Shown piece after piece: positions 21,185 through 32,820 of a DNA stretch of 64,000 bases (its first letter is position 1; each line of letters opens with the position of its first letter). Made by a program: the position numbers and the translations under genes. Under the pieces are notes generated by a model. It was not told where the DNA came from. It was given only the letters and a program-made list of their open reading frames with translations, and did not search any database. Source of the DNA: Nymphaea colorata (Eukaryota > Streptophyta > Magnoliopsida > Nymphaeales > Nymphaeaceae). The stretch covers positions 11,447,672-11,511,671 of the forward strand of contig NC_045144.1 of assembly GCF_008831285.2 (NCBI RefSeq), given 5' to 3'.

Positions 21185-21860
21185 GGACACTAGCATTACT
21201 CCCCCTTTCGAAAAAACCTTGTCCTCAAGGTGTGATGAACCAAATCAAATGTTGACAAACAAAAGTCTTTCCATGTCTGCAGCCAACTAGGGCTATAGCT
21301 AATAGTAAAAACATGGCTTGACAATAGCCATGATAGTGTAAGGATACATTTGAAAGTCAGCTTCTCCTGCTCAAAAACTTCCTCCAAGTTGGCATGAGAC
21401 AGTATTCCTAACAATGGCAAACCAGCTATTGGGTAATTGGGATATGCGTTCTGTTGCGTGAGCCCTGTCATGAGAGATCCAAGGAGAAGGGACAAGGGAG
21501 AGAGAGAGAGAGAGAAAACTGCACTCTGTTTTTATTATTATGCCCTAATCTCATATTAAATGAGAATTAGGGTAACACTAACAAATTACATAGAAAGTCC
21601 AAGAATAAAACAACTATTAATAAGAGTCGTTCCTACAACTATTAAATATTCAAAAACTACCTAACATAAATGTCATTCAACATGTTCCTTAGCTTTCTTG
21701 TTCCATATTTGAAAAGTTGCAGTTGAGGTCTGCATTTGGATTTGATGCAAAAGTTGCCAGCTCTAGAAGATGAGGTAACAACTAGTGGGTAGTACTCTGA
21801 AGCAGTCGGCCTTGGAACTTCTCAATTATTTAGTCTAGTGAAATGATTTGAGCAACCCTG
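21185..21860 (-). mobile_element. Short gypsy-type remnant (minus strand)
   Basis: On the minus strand the end of a gypsy polyprotein and its polypurine tract are visible near 21235-21195 (the HLEDKVFSKGG block, then GGGGGAG). About 640 bp upstream a TGGTACCAGGGTTG block at about 21843-21862 resembles a primer binding site. So little internal sequence remains that this is a deleted or non-autonomous element. A copia-type solo LTR sits inside it. Confidence 0.45.
21452..21682 (-). repeat. Probable solo copia-type LTR
   Basis: 231 bp bounded by TG and CA, with the inverted 'ccctaatct ... attaggg' block and GA-rich tract also seen in the Copia-A and Copia-C LTRs. Flanks are cgttc and tgttc, a possible target-site duplication with one mismatch. 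No internal region adjoins it. Confidence 0.5.
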
Positions 21861-21905
21861 GTACCAATTTATGTCGGTTCCATCTAGTAGCTTCTTCCTC
21901 GAAGC

Positions 21906-22503
21906 TATGTCACACGGTACCTGCACGGTACGGGTACGGCCCTGGTGTGGTCAACGCAGCATCAGGTACGGTCAACGTAGCATCGAGTACGGTCAACGTA
22001 CCCAAGATCGTTTTTGTCCATTTTCGGACTCGGTCAACTTTGACCGAGTCCAAAGTTGTCCAGTTTTTGAGTTGAAAATTAAAAATCCCCCTCTTTTCCT
22101 GTTTCCCTTTTCACTCTAAACCTTTCTTGCACATAGTTCCTCACAGCTTTTCATTTAAAGTCTTCCATACAATGTTTTGAAAATCCATCCCTTCTCTATA
22201 ACTTGAATATTCGATAATAGTGTGAGCCATAACCATAGCGTTGTCAATATATCTTAAAAGTGTGACCTGTTGCTCCTTCTAATCTTGATGATGCGATGGA
22301 GAATTAAGAAAGCTTATATATTTGTATGTTAATTACTTTCATACTGTGTTTTAGATCATGATTTATAAATATGTTATTCATTTTGAAATTTTTTGACATA
22401 TATGTCTGTGTGTGTGTACGGCCGTACCCCCGCACTCAAATTTTTTGAAAATGCTCCGTACCCGTACCCGCACCGATACCCGTACCCATACCTATGTGAC
22501 ATA
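21906..22503. mobile_element. Short non-autonomous DNA element with GTACGG-rich inverted ends
   Basis: The left end begins TATGTCACACGGTACC and continues with GGTACGGGTACGG. The right end read inward begins TATGTCACATAGGTATGG and continues with GGGTACGGGTA repeats. About 600 bp, no transposase. Inside the left end, a ~20-bp phrase (GTCAACGTAGCATC and variants) is repeated in tandem three times around 21949-22010. I could not see a convincing target-site duplication, so class (hAT or Mutator-like MITE) is open. Confidence 0.5.
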
Positions 22504-22789
22504 CCCTGGAAGGTATCCTTCTGCTGCAAACTTTTTTCTTTTCTTGAGATATCTCAAATTTCCTCAGACAGTGCATAAAGTTTGTCGTCAAACATATTCA
22601 AAAAATACCTCTTTGGTCTCGATTTCTAAGGCAGCTCTCTTTGAGAGCTGACAGCTGCATCCTTCTAGTCCACCATGCTTAACTGTTGTCGTGCACACTG
22701 TGAACCCTCTCTCATTCCATCTCAGGAGTCCCAGTCTGGTTGAAGGCGATAGAACCTGAGCAAGTATGAGGAAGGGAAAATAGACATAC

Positions 22790-23118
22790 CTCAGATGGCC
22801 AACTTCATCTGCTGCTGGGCTCTTACTTTCACCAATTTTTGGATCATCGGTTGTTATTCTGCTGCCTATAGCTAAGTCTCCTAATTCTTGTTCTTTGTAT
22901 CGAGAATCCTTGTTTGCTCCTTTCATTGGAAGGATGGGCATCGTCAAAGAGTCAACAAGCACTTTCGTTTCTCCCCCATTGCGCATCTCCTTGATTGCTC
23001 CATCTGCTACTGCCAATCTCTCCACGACTATGGATTTGGGTGCAGAAAGTTTCTTCTTGTATAGTAGACAGCGAACCTTATCAAGGAGATTTTCATTTTC
23101 TTCTTGTAACATATCAAG
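22790..23118 (-). pseudogene. Isolated exon-like segment of an unidentified plant gene
   Basis: Minus-strand open segment bounded by an AG acceptor (23120-23119) and a GT donor (GTATGT from 22789). It encodes about 109 residues beginning LDMLQEENENLLDKVR, a coiled-coil-like start reminiscent of plant coiled-coil proteins such as SCD2, followed by a polar region (KKKLSAPKSIVVERLAV). No neighbouring exon was found on either side. Identity is uncertain; coding status rests on the open frame and splice sites. Confidence 0.4.
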
Positions 23119-23404
23119 CTGCCATTTAAAAAATGACCTTGTTACAACATGGAAAGATATTTTAACAGCAATTAGATTACTTCATGAAGTGGAAATGCAT
23201 GCACAAAGAGTAAACAAGAGAGAGGAGGGGTGTACCGGATGCGCACGTTGGCTCAGATACCGCTCGTCTTTGATCCTCCCAGTGCTCTTCCGGATCAATG
23301 CTATCGAAACGTTGAAGGAGGCATGACGATGCTAAGCTTTAGTTATATGAGATAAATATGAGAGAGAGCAAGAAGAGAGAGAGACTGATGTTTCCATGCT
23401 TAGC

Positions 23405-23975
23405 TGATGAACTCCGCCAATCTCGTCGCATTTTGTTCTTTCGTTCTTCTTCGATATCAACAAGACCTGACGCAAAACTTCCACTGCGAGTGGAGGAAAA
23501 GCAAAAACAAGAATGCCAAATTTTAGCGATTATGAGATGAAAAAAGATATCGGAGAGTCAGAGAGAGGACGCTCACCAATGGCGACGCTGAGAACGAAAA
23601 GGTCTGGTGAACTCCGTCGATCTCTTTCTTTTTGTTCCTTCGTTCTTCTCCGATATCAGCAAAACCTGATGCAGAACTTCCGAGGCCGAGTGGATGAAAA
23701 GTACAAACAAGAACGCTAAATTTTAGCGATTATGAGATGAAAAAAGATAATAGAGAGTCAGAGAGAGGACGCTCACTAATGATGATGCTGAGAAAGAAAG
23801 ATCTGGTGCTCCGTCGATCTCTTTCTGATTCGGAACCTTCTATCGGTCAAGAGAGGAGAGAGAGAGAGAGAGGGACGTTAACGAACTTCTGGTGCTCCAT
23901 CGATCTCTTTCTGATTTGGAACCTTCTATCGATAGAGAGAGAGAGAGAGAGAGAGAGCGGGACGTTAATGAACTT
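23405..23975. repeat. Tandem repeat cluster, 200-bp and 76-bp units
   Basis: A unit starting 'tgatgaactccgccaatctcg' at 23405 recurs in diverged form at 23605 (period 200) and, shortened, at 23814. From 23814 a 76-bp unit ('tggtgctcc.tcgatctctttctga') is duplicated at 23890, each ending in a GA-dinucleotide run. There is no protein I recognise. Confidence 0.75.
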
Positions 23976-24295
23976 CCACTTCCCTCCAATACCTCCAACG
24001 ATCTTGGTTTCCACTTAAGTCGGTGACGTTCGGTTAACAAAATTTTACATTTTCGGACCCACTTTTTCAACATAATCTCAAATGTGACATCGTGACTACA
24101 AGGTATACTGTAAAACAATGACAAAGACGAAAATTTTGAAAAAAAAATTATGTTCTCATGCTTAAATGTGCTTTGCATCATTTATTGATGCCTCTTCAAT
24201 CTAATTCATATTGGTAGAGGCATTGATGTTATAAAGTGTAGCATAAAATCATTCAGATTCCAAAATAACTTTCAACTCAAAAAATAAGATAAGTA

Positions 24296-24314
24296 TATAT
24301 ATATATATATATAT
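24296..24314. repeat. TA microsatellite
   Basis: Simple TA run in AT-rich sequence between the tandem repeat cluster and the TOC159-like pseudogene. Confidence 0.9.
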
Positions 24315-24619
24315 TCTTGCAAAATTTGTGCAAATGAAATTGTTTTAAATATGTTATGATGCACACTTATATACGTTTCAAACCATGGTGTACTGTTTTA
24401 TTTTGGTCAAAGAAACTCAATTTGTGAAACCCAAACTAGCTTTTCCATGCAGTCAATTGTAAATGAACAAAGAAAATCAGTTTGCGTTTTGGATTTGGAG
24501 TTCCAATAGGAACCTATGCCACATATAACTAGGGGTGTTTAAATGCATGGTATATAAGGTGGATTTTTTTTTTTGGGTACGATGGAAGTAAAATCCCACT
24601 AACAGACAACCAGATAACT

Positions 24620-24662
24620 ATATATATACATACATACATACATACATACACATATATATATA
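24620..24662. repeat. TATA / CATA microsatellite
   Basis: TA repeats followed by about five CATA units, then TA again. It lies just past the 3' truncation point of the TOC159-like pseudogene. Confidence 0.9.
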
Positions 24663-24710
24663 AACAATCAAATACATGCAAATATATAATTTTGTTAGCA
24701 TAAGTAGCTT

Positions 24711-26665
24711 ATCCCCATCAAATGTAGATGGCAATAGCATGTCGGGAAGTAGCATGTCGGGAAGTGGGACTTGAATAGAGGGGTGGTCCCCATTCTCGGG
24801 ATCAGATTCATCTGATCTACTTCTTGGGCACGAACCAGAGAGCTTCTCCGCTTCTCTCCTCTGGCTCAATTCCTCCTTCAATTGCTTCTTCTGGAACAGT
24901 TTCACTCGATAGTCATACTCCTGGAAATAGGCCTTCCTCTGTTCCTTGCTCAGCTTAGCTATCTGAGATTTTCCCAAAGGTTTGAATGGTGGAAGCTGAT
25001 CATATTCTTCTTCGTCAGTATCAGCTTCAGGCAACTCTTCCTCCATCTCAAAGTATGCTTCCTCATGATCTGCAGAGGCAAGACTAGGATGGGATCTTGA
25101 CTGGAACAATGAGGACAGCAGAAATGGAACCGGTACTGAACGATAACGATGACCACGGAACAAGAGTTTTGTGATGGCAGGATCTTGCGGTCTCAGTAGA
25201 GAATTTACTTCTGTTAATATCTTAGAAGAGTAGCATAACAGGAGCAACCGAGGCTGCCAACTCTGCCCATTGGGCAGCACCTGGTGGCCGCGTTGATTCC
25301 GTCTGCATGTGGGTGGTTCTCAACAAGCACCACCTGATTCATGAGACGCATATCTCCAGCTGCCTGCCGGATGGAATTCTGAACGGCTTGCGACCTATGT
25401 GAAACCAATGTTTCATAAGGAAGTGGAGAGCCGCTGGGACCTTCTGGTGGTGCAGAAGATGCATGAGTGAGAGCCACGTTGACATTGAACCATATGGATG
25501 TCCCAAGGTTAGAGGTGATCGACTCTAACAATGGAAGATTATTGGTGTCACGTGAACAGGTGTCCATCCGATCGACATAAAAGATAATATCTGGTGGGAA
25601 TTTCTTCATGAATTTCTTCACCGACGAAAGAAATTTCCTGTTGGTACGCTGTTCCATAACTGAAGGTCTTAATCCTGGAGTATCAATCACTCGAAGTTTC
25701 ACACCATCCACAATGCCAGTGGTCACTCGCACCATACTTGTAGCTGGCCGAAAGGCATCGGTTGGAACTTTGTCTTCACCAAATATAGAATTGATGGTTG
25801 TACTCTTGCCAACTCCAGTCCTTCCAATGACCAAAATAGTGCAGGAGAAGTCGATCTCCTCTTTGCCATCTTCTTCTAGCTTTTTTGCAGTTTGGAAAGC
25901 GGTGTCTAGGCTGAAGAGTCTAGTAGTTTTACTATTCCTCGTTCCTTCAGCAAGAGCTAACCTGTAAAGAACCTGAGCAACAGCCGACTCGTCGAGTGAC
26001 TGTCCTAATCTGTAGACAAGGCGCAAAAAATTCATCCTGATCATGTTTATCTTGTCATGAAGCTTCTTCTCTTCATCATCCATGTTCTCTGTTTCTGATT
26101 CTCTCGTGGCAGAAGAACCAAAATTACCTGCACTACTAATTCTGCGAGGTGCAGACAGACCTAATGCCTGAACTGATGAGTGATGATCCCAAACTGGCAG
26201 GGTTTTGAGAGGTGGATCTGGCATTAACATTGCTCGTGGCCTTCAACAGAGCAGTCAGGGTAGCTGAATCAAACAACACTTTATCATCATCACCATATTC
26301 TTCTTCTTCTTCACTATCTGCTGCCTCAATGATGTGAGATGCGGTAGACCCGTTCTCAGCAAATCTGACGTCAGAGTTTCTGGAGAACTTCACGAAATTC
26401 TCTAACTCCCTGACGAAATTCAAATCGTCACTGTTGTCACCTGTAGCAATTGATCCATCATCAGCATCCAGCTCTTGCTTGTTTCTAATTTCGGAATCAT
26501 TTGGCCCCTGTGAACTAGTTCGGGGTGACTTATTCACGACCAAGTTCTGCAATTACCCTGGTGCCACCAGCCACTTTGGTCTCTATTGATCCCAACTTCC
26601 CGCCATTATCCTCTACCTCCAGAGAGCTCGTGCCAAAAGAACCAACCCTGCCCACCGTAAAAAAC
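24711..26665 (-). pseudogene. TOC159-type chloroplast protein import receptor, truncated
   Basis: Known family members are GTPase receptors of the chloroplast outer envelope that bind transit peptides, with an acidic A domain, a GTPase G domain and a C-terminal membrane (M) domain. Here the minus strand shows an acidic A-domain part (EAADSEEEEEYGDDD, about 26310-26270), then the G domain with P-loop GRTGVGKSTTINSIFG, switch block DTPGL, and FYVDRMDTCSRDTNNLPLL. It then shows LPNGQSWQPRLLLLCYS, EYDQLPPFKPLGKSQIAKLS and KEQRKAYFQEYDYRVKL, ending at DPENGD..VPLPDMLLP. The M domain is absent: similarity stops near 24711 and runs into a microsatellite. Two frameshifts are visible, one at about 26130-26175 and one at about 25312. 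A 15-bp tandem duplication (24736-24765) repeats LPDML. It could be a pseudogene, or the frameshifts could partly be sequence errors, but the missing M domain is real in this assembly. Confidence 0.85.
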
Positions 26666-29604
26666 TTCATCCTTAATGTTTCTTAATGAGGCACTGCCGT
26701 TCATCATCTCTGTGATTTTGAACATTGGTTGTCACTGCCAAATTATAAGTGAAAAACTTGACTATTTTAAATTGTCCTGATCCCAACTCAAAAGAACTGC
26801 TTAGAGAATTTTAAAATTTAAAGCTCATAACTTGTCAGTCCAAGTTATTATTTGGACAATCTCATGAATAAGGATGTAATTGAGCCTGGATACGATTCTA
26901 GGATTTTGATTTTTTTTCCTGGTTTTCTGTTAGTACCAATTGATCCAGCTATGATTTTTTAAAGTACTTATTGAAACTAACCCGTTTAAATCCTTGGAAA
27001 TTTATGTTATAAAAAGTAAACTATCTTTCACCAGCGTTTGAATTTTAGAAATTGGGTTTTGAATTTTTTCAACTGTTTAAATGAATTTAACGATGCTGCA
27101 AATTTATGCTTAAAAATTTAAAATTTCTCTATGCCTCACCTCTTTTCCATGACCATTGTTCTTATTTCTCTGCAGATGGTCGAAGCTGACCTTCACTTAG
27201 AAAATACAGATTTCACACGCTCATAGCACGAGAAGTATATAGGAAAGCATGAGAGATGGTCTAATATACATATATATATATATCATGTTTAAACTTTTAA
27301 GGGTGAAGGGTGTTACAGGGCTTTCTGCAACAGATTTCGTGCATTAACATTTCGCACCAAAGGGTTCGAACAATATTCTTCCTACCAACATTTCATCTCC
27401 TAAACAATATGAATGTCCTTTTCATTTCCCCTTTTCTTCTATGACAATGAGGGACTCCTATCACATCAAACCAACTAACGTGCTTGATCTGTGAAGTAAA
27501 CACACGTCAAGCTTCCCCATATACCAACTCTCATACTCACAATTCAAAGCCAAGAGATCTGAGACTCCTTGACAAAGATCAGATGTGCCCTAGGTTCAAG
27601 CTTATGAATCATGTTCAGATGCTCATAACCTAACAACCATTTTAATTTTTCATCTAGTGCCATTACAGTAGTATATTTACAGCACCAAGAATCTGCCTCA
27701 CATGAACAATTTGATCAAATAAGGCAGCAATCAGCTCAGTGCGTCCTGGCTGCCATTTCTTCATGTAGATGAGAGGCAGCCAACCACCAGTAATCGAGCC
27801 TTTCAACCATTCATTGCAACTAGATTCAATATGTATCACTAGCTTTGAGACTACTGCGCAGATTCCATGTCATCTAAAGCAAGGCATCCATCCATGGCGG
27901 GTGACTTATCGACGTAGATGGATGAACTGCAGATGGAAGATCTTTGAAGGTTTACTGTTGTGGCCACCACCTCACAACTGAGAAGTCCTTTGACATATTG
28001 GAAGCCAACCATTTTGACATGCGACACAAATGTACATGCTGCATCAGTTACGACGGAGTAAATAGTGGAATAATTAAGACAAAAGTGAACGTCCACTTTA
28101 CTCTGCCTTGTTTTAAGTTTCAACTAGGGAACCATGTGATCCTGATGTACGAACCAGCGTTGAGCTTAACAGCATAGTTTTTTTTTACTGGCAAGAATAA
28201 GCATACCGCAAATTAGAGGAAAGAGAAACACAATGTAGCCTCTAGCAGGCCACATCTTATTGAGAAATAGATCGGAAAATCAGTTCTTAGATCCCCAAAA
28301 TCATGTTTCTCATATATACTAGTTCAAGGTTGATCTATGCTCATAATTTTTACTGGGCATCTGCTTCATCTGGATAGAGTAACCTTGAGCTTATGTCCAC
28401 TAAAAACTTGTACGGAGCAAAACTGATGAACGCTGAAACCGAAGCTTAATTTGCTTACAACTGATCTCAGTTCTACCCACTACCGACCAATCTCAAACCG
28501 TATTAATATGAATAAGACATCATAAAATTGATAGACTTGATGCACCTTCTACAGATTGATATCCAATACGAACAACGTGTTCTAAACTAGCAGAAAGTAA
28601 GGAGTTAAGAAAGGTAGTGAGGTAAAAAAAAATCCTAAAGTTCAAGTCCCAACGATACTTCGCGCCCCTGAAATCTTCTGCATTCTCATAAGCACAGTGG
28701 TCCAGACTCACCGAGGCTTACTCCCCACAGGCAGGTCCACTAAGTAGTTTGGTCCTTGTAGAGTTCCTTGTTATCCAAACCTTCCACGTGAAAAGCGTGA
28801 AAACAAACAACAAACCAAAGAAGAAAAGAAATTCCAAATTTAGAGGTGACCAGATAATATCTTGCAGCTGCAGGTAAGGGACAATTTCCCTTCCAGTCCA
28901 TAACTAGTATACTTTACCAGCTGCAGTACACAGAAGAACCTCCAGACGGAAATCCCAGTACCTATTCAGGCCCAAATCTTACAAGGTACAAAACAGATAA
29001 TGAGATAACAACCTGATGTACTAACTTCCAGATCATGTTGGCATGAAGGTTAGTGGGATTCCTGTGTCATAAAAACAATTCTGCATGTTTTGTGGCTTCA
29101 AAGAAACTGAATGATGGATCTTATTTTCTCAAAATTGATATCTTACAAATAAATATGATGTAAATCACCTCAAACCTACGGATTTTGAGGACCCTCATTA
29201 AGAATCTCAATTACAACCATGCTACATCGTTTTCTTTCCTGGACATACAAAAAAAGCCATGAACTATCTGAAAGAATTACATTCTGATATTCTAAATCTA
29301 TAAGGGATGAATAAGAGGTAAGAGTATTGAAACCTTGCACAAGTAGATGTTGACATAGCTATGAACAGCTACGATGGAAAAAAGCACTTGACGACATGAT
29401 TGTTCTTTTATATAGGCCCCATATAGATTGACCATGAAATGGATAAACGTATCACCATCTTTCTGCTTTTTTTCAGATTCTTCTTCTCTCCATGATTGTG
29501 CTTTGTCAATAACTAAAATTAAACCACCACAAGGAAACCCAAAGAAATATTAACCTGTTTGATTTCTTCTCCCCGTTGCCTTTTCTACATCTTGGAGAGT
29601 TGGT
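26666..29604. other. AT-rich intergenic sequence
   Basis: No gene that I can support. It contains a short TA run near 27270-27284. An open minus-strand stretch at 27851-28060 has no family I recognise and no clear splice sites. Confidence 0.5.
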
Positions 29605-29724
29605 CTAGAGGGAACGCAATTTTCTCTCAACTTCCTCTAGTGGTTGTCCAACATAAAGCTTGAGTTCTCCCTTCCTCACCACTTTGACATTCATGAAGCC
29701 TGACTTGACTTTTCCATGGAGCTC
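29605..29724 (-). pseudogene. Terminal-exon-like segment, unidentified
   Basis: Follows a good acceptor (TTTTTAG, ending at 29725) and encodes 39 residues in phase 0 to a TAG stop: ELHGKVKSGFMNVKVV, then RKGELKLYVGQPLEEVERKL. The composition is strongly protein-like and ends with a stop, so it looks like a last exon. No matching upstream exon was found; the next exons on this strand (30950-31846) belong to a P4-ATPase, which does not end this way. It may be a fragment of another gene. Confidence 0.45.
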
Positions 29725-30949
29725 CTAAAAACACAGGTCCCAAGTTAGTTAGTTTAATGTATCTTGGTTCTGGATTAGATAATGCACATATTAGCTCCCA
29801 TAAGACTTGAAAATGAAAGAGGAATGTTTCCAGACAGATGTGTGTGTGTGACTTTGTGCTTTTTTGTCCAAGCTTTTAGCCCAAGATTTTGTGTGGCTGT
29901 AAAACAATTTAAACTTCATCTAGTGTATGTTTGAAGTACGGATGAAATTGAAACCCAATAAATCCAACCATGTAATGGTTGGACAACCACATAAAAGGCA
30001 CTCAAATTAGAATGAAAGTGCATCTCTTAATTCAGGTTTTAGTAAAAACTCAGGAAGGGGAAGGTGTAAAGAAAGAACATAACCAATTAAGACATAAAAA
30101 AACTTTGATAAAAAATCCTAATAACATAGTATTGCACTTGGAAATCATGAAAATTTGAAAGAAGTATTGGTTGACAATGAAAACAGAAACTAAAGCCGTT
30201 GCCATGACGGCATTACCCAGCAAAAACCAGCTTCTGTCTTTCAGTCAAAAACTAGTAGATTATAGCAAAAATGGCCTCTTTGCCACAGACCCTGGACTAC
30301 CAGCAGACTTGCCTGTAATTTCAACCATCTCCTCATAGCTACACGACTAAAGAAATCATAGATATATATCCACCTTACTTAGACTATTACATGTTAGGAG
30401 CCTCTCTAATTTGCTGCTTGAGTTGGATGTAGGTCAATCATACAATCGCAACCTACTTGTGTTTTTACAAAGAAAGATCCTTGTTCTTAGCAAACTTCAG
30501 CACAAACTTGAAGGTCGTTTTTATATTTGAAAACGATTTTTAATTTGGTGAAAATTCTACCAGCAACACAGGACAACAACTACAATTCCTAGTCTACTTC
30601 AAAAACGATCCTACAAATAAAAGTTCAATGTTCTCCAGTAAAAACAAATGATATTACCACGTCAAAAAACAGAAATAAACACTCAATTGAACAATCACAC
30701 CCACACCGGGCACTCGTATCCATACCAATGTAACATAAGTATCCATGCAACATGGTATATACTACTCATTCCATTCGTACAAATAACCGTACTTTTGATT
30801 AACATAGATGTGCATCTTTTTGAAAGCACTCCTCAAAACCTGCAGCAAAAGAAATGCAGACATAAAACCGATATGAAGCACAATTGGCTGATATGGCCTA
30901 CATGCAGCTCAACTAAAGTTAAAAAAAAGCCGTGTGACAAAGTTTGCAC

Positions 30950-31846
30950 CATAGGCTCTGAGGTGCTTATTCGCATTGCAAGCAACACCCTTTCCAAACT
31001 CCTTGTAACTTCATCTTTTGTCATCCCATTTATTAACAGAAACTGTCCTTTTGACTCTGCATGATCTAACTGACATAAGTTCTACTACCATTTGATAGCT
31101 TATGCATGACTAAGTAGTTTGTAATAGAAAGTGCAAGAAATAAGCAGGATCAGGTCCAATAGAAACAACATCAGCAAGCTTATCAAAAGGAACCATATTG
31201 TTAGATCTGGATGGTAGCAGTCTTCCTATTAGCTTTCTCACGTATGCCTACACCATCTGTGCATGCCTGAGTCTCCACCAACAGCAGCACAAAATAAAAT
31301 CAAGGGCGTCTTCCCTTCATCCACATACTGAAGATCTTGCATGAAGGAAGAAAAGAGAACTAAGACCACATTCTGATCACATCCACATACAGCACACAGA
31401 AGAAAGTTTATGATCTTATATAGTAAAAGATTATTAATTTTCTTTATGAAAATTGTCAAATGCCAAAAAGAGAAAACATTTCAGCTCACTATTTGTGACA
31501 ATTTGCGCTGATGAGACAAAGTGACTTGGGCTCGTGAGAAAAGAAGAATGAAGCATGACTAACCAGGAGACATTAGGTTGCAAGAGAGCGCTATCTGAAT
31601 GGCTGTATTTTGTTTATCACCAATAAGCATCCAAAAGTTGATTCCAGCCTTCCGAAGCAGATCGATTGTTTCAGGAACACCTTCCTGCAATGACATCCAA
31701 AAGAAAATGAAGACAATCTATTTAAGTCAAACCAGAAGGAAAGCTCTCGCACGAAACAATACACCCCAGATAAGGAAAAAGAGAATCACCTGCAGACGGT
31801 CTTCTATTGCAGCAACTACAAGAACCTCAAGAATGTGTTCCAAACC
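30950..31846 (-). pseudogene. P4-type phospholipid flippase (ALA2-like), three exons only
   Basis: Three minus-strand exons with consensus splice sites and compatible phases: 31846-31790 (57 bp), 31684-31564 (121 bp) and 31056-30950 (107 bp). They encode LEHILEVLVVAAIEDRLQ, then [20 protein letters not shown] with [16 protein letters not shown], then KGQFLLINGMTKDEVTRSL and ERVLLAMRISTSEP. This is the end of the nucleotide-binding domain and start of the phosphorylation-domain hinge of P4-ATPases, which move phospholipids across membranes with a CDC50/ALIS subunit. The order and wording fit plant ALA2. Neither the N-terminal half nor the following DGGNDV and membrane-segment exons were found within several kb on either side, so this is a gene fragment or a gene with missing parts. 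The exons themselves show no stop. Confidence 0.8.
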
Positions 31847-32820
31847 TAGAATATATATAATTAATAAATAATACAGCACAACAGAAACTTAAATGCAACA
31901 ACACATGCCAACTAGAAAGAATGCATGCATAATACTCTAGGGAGACCAAAAGCATGGCCAATAGACAAGCCATTGCTAAGTAGGGTCATGTTGGTCCATT
32001 CATTGGAACATTCAAGCTTGACAACAACCTCATCTACAGAGCTGTAATTTGGCCCCCAGTGCCTACAAAGAGTTGGATGAACTTCACATACATCCAAAAT
32101 GTATCATGATTTATGATTAGGTAAAACAAGACATTTGACAATCATAACCTACAATAAAAACTTGATTTTGAAGTACAAGATCAAACTCTCGTACAACATG
32201 AATCGGCTTTTCCAAAACCACTGTACATCCACAAGAACACAGATGAGTTGGGCTTTAAACTTCGACATCAGCTGCTTGAATTAGAAAACACTGACAATGT
32301 AAAAAAAAAAAAAACTAATGATAGAAAAGTTAAAAGCTAATGACTCTTTCAAACCCTTTCCTAAGCAAACCTTAAAAGAGAAATCAACAAAAATACTGCC
32401 TATGGGAACATTTTATTATAAAGGAAACCTTTCAACGGTTTTCCACAGAGGAACCGACTAAGTAAACATTTTTAGTCCACAACCGATGAAAAAGAAAAAC
32501 GATGGAAAAGAAAAACCAAGAAACGGGTCGACCATGTCGAAGCACACGCCGAAGATTTTTTTTTTTCACATTTCCACATCCGATTCAATCTCGCTCGTCT
32601 CATCCGTTTTAATTACTTGTAATATTGAATGAGGACTCATCATTGTCATTTTTGAATATCAAGTGGTATTCCTTCTTGTTGCTTACAAATAGCAGCTGAC
32701 CCTTCGTTGTCGACAAGAAAGAGGAAGAGCGACCAACTTTCATCCTTGCAGAGAGGAGGAAAGTGGGGGAGAAGGATAGGAGAAAGGGGAGAGAAGGGAA
32801 CACGATCAGAGAAGTGAGTC

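Noticed and set aside
31912..32097. Minus-strand exon-like frame (HWGPNYSSVDEVVVKLE) upstream of the P4-ATPase exons
   Set aside because: It has a possible acceptor but no similarity to the P4-ATPase region expected there, and no donor in phase.
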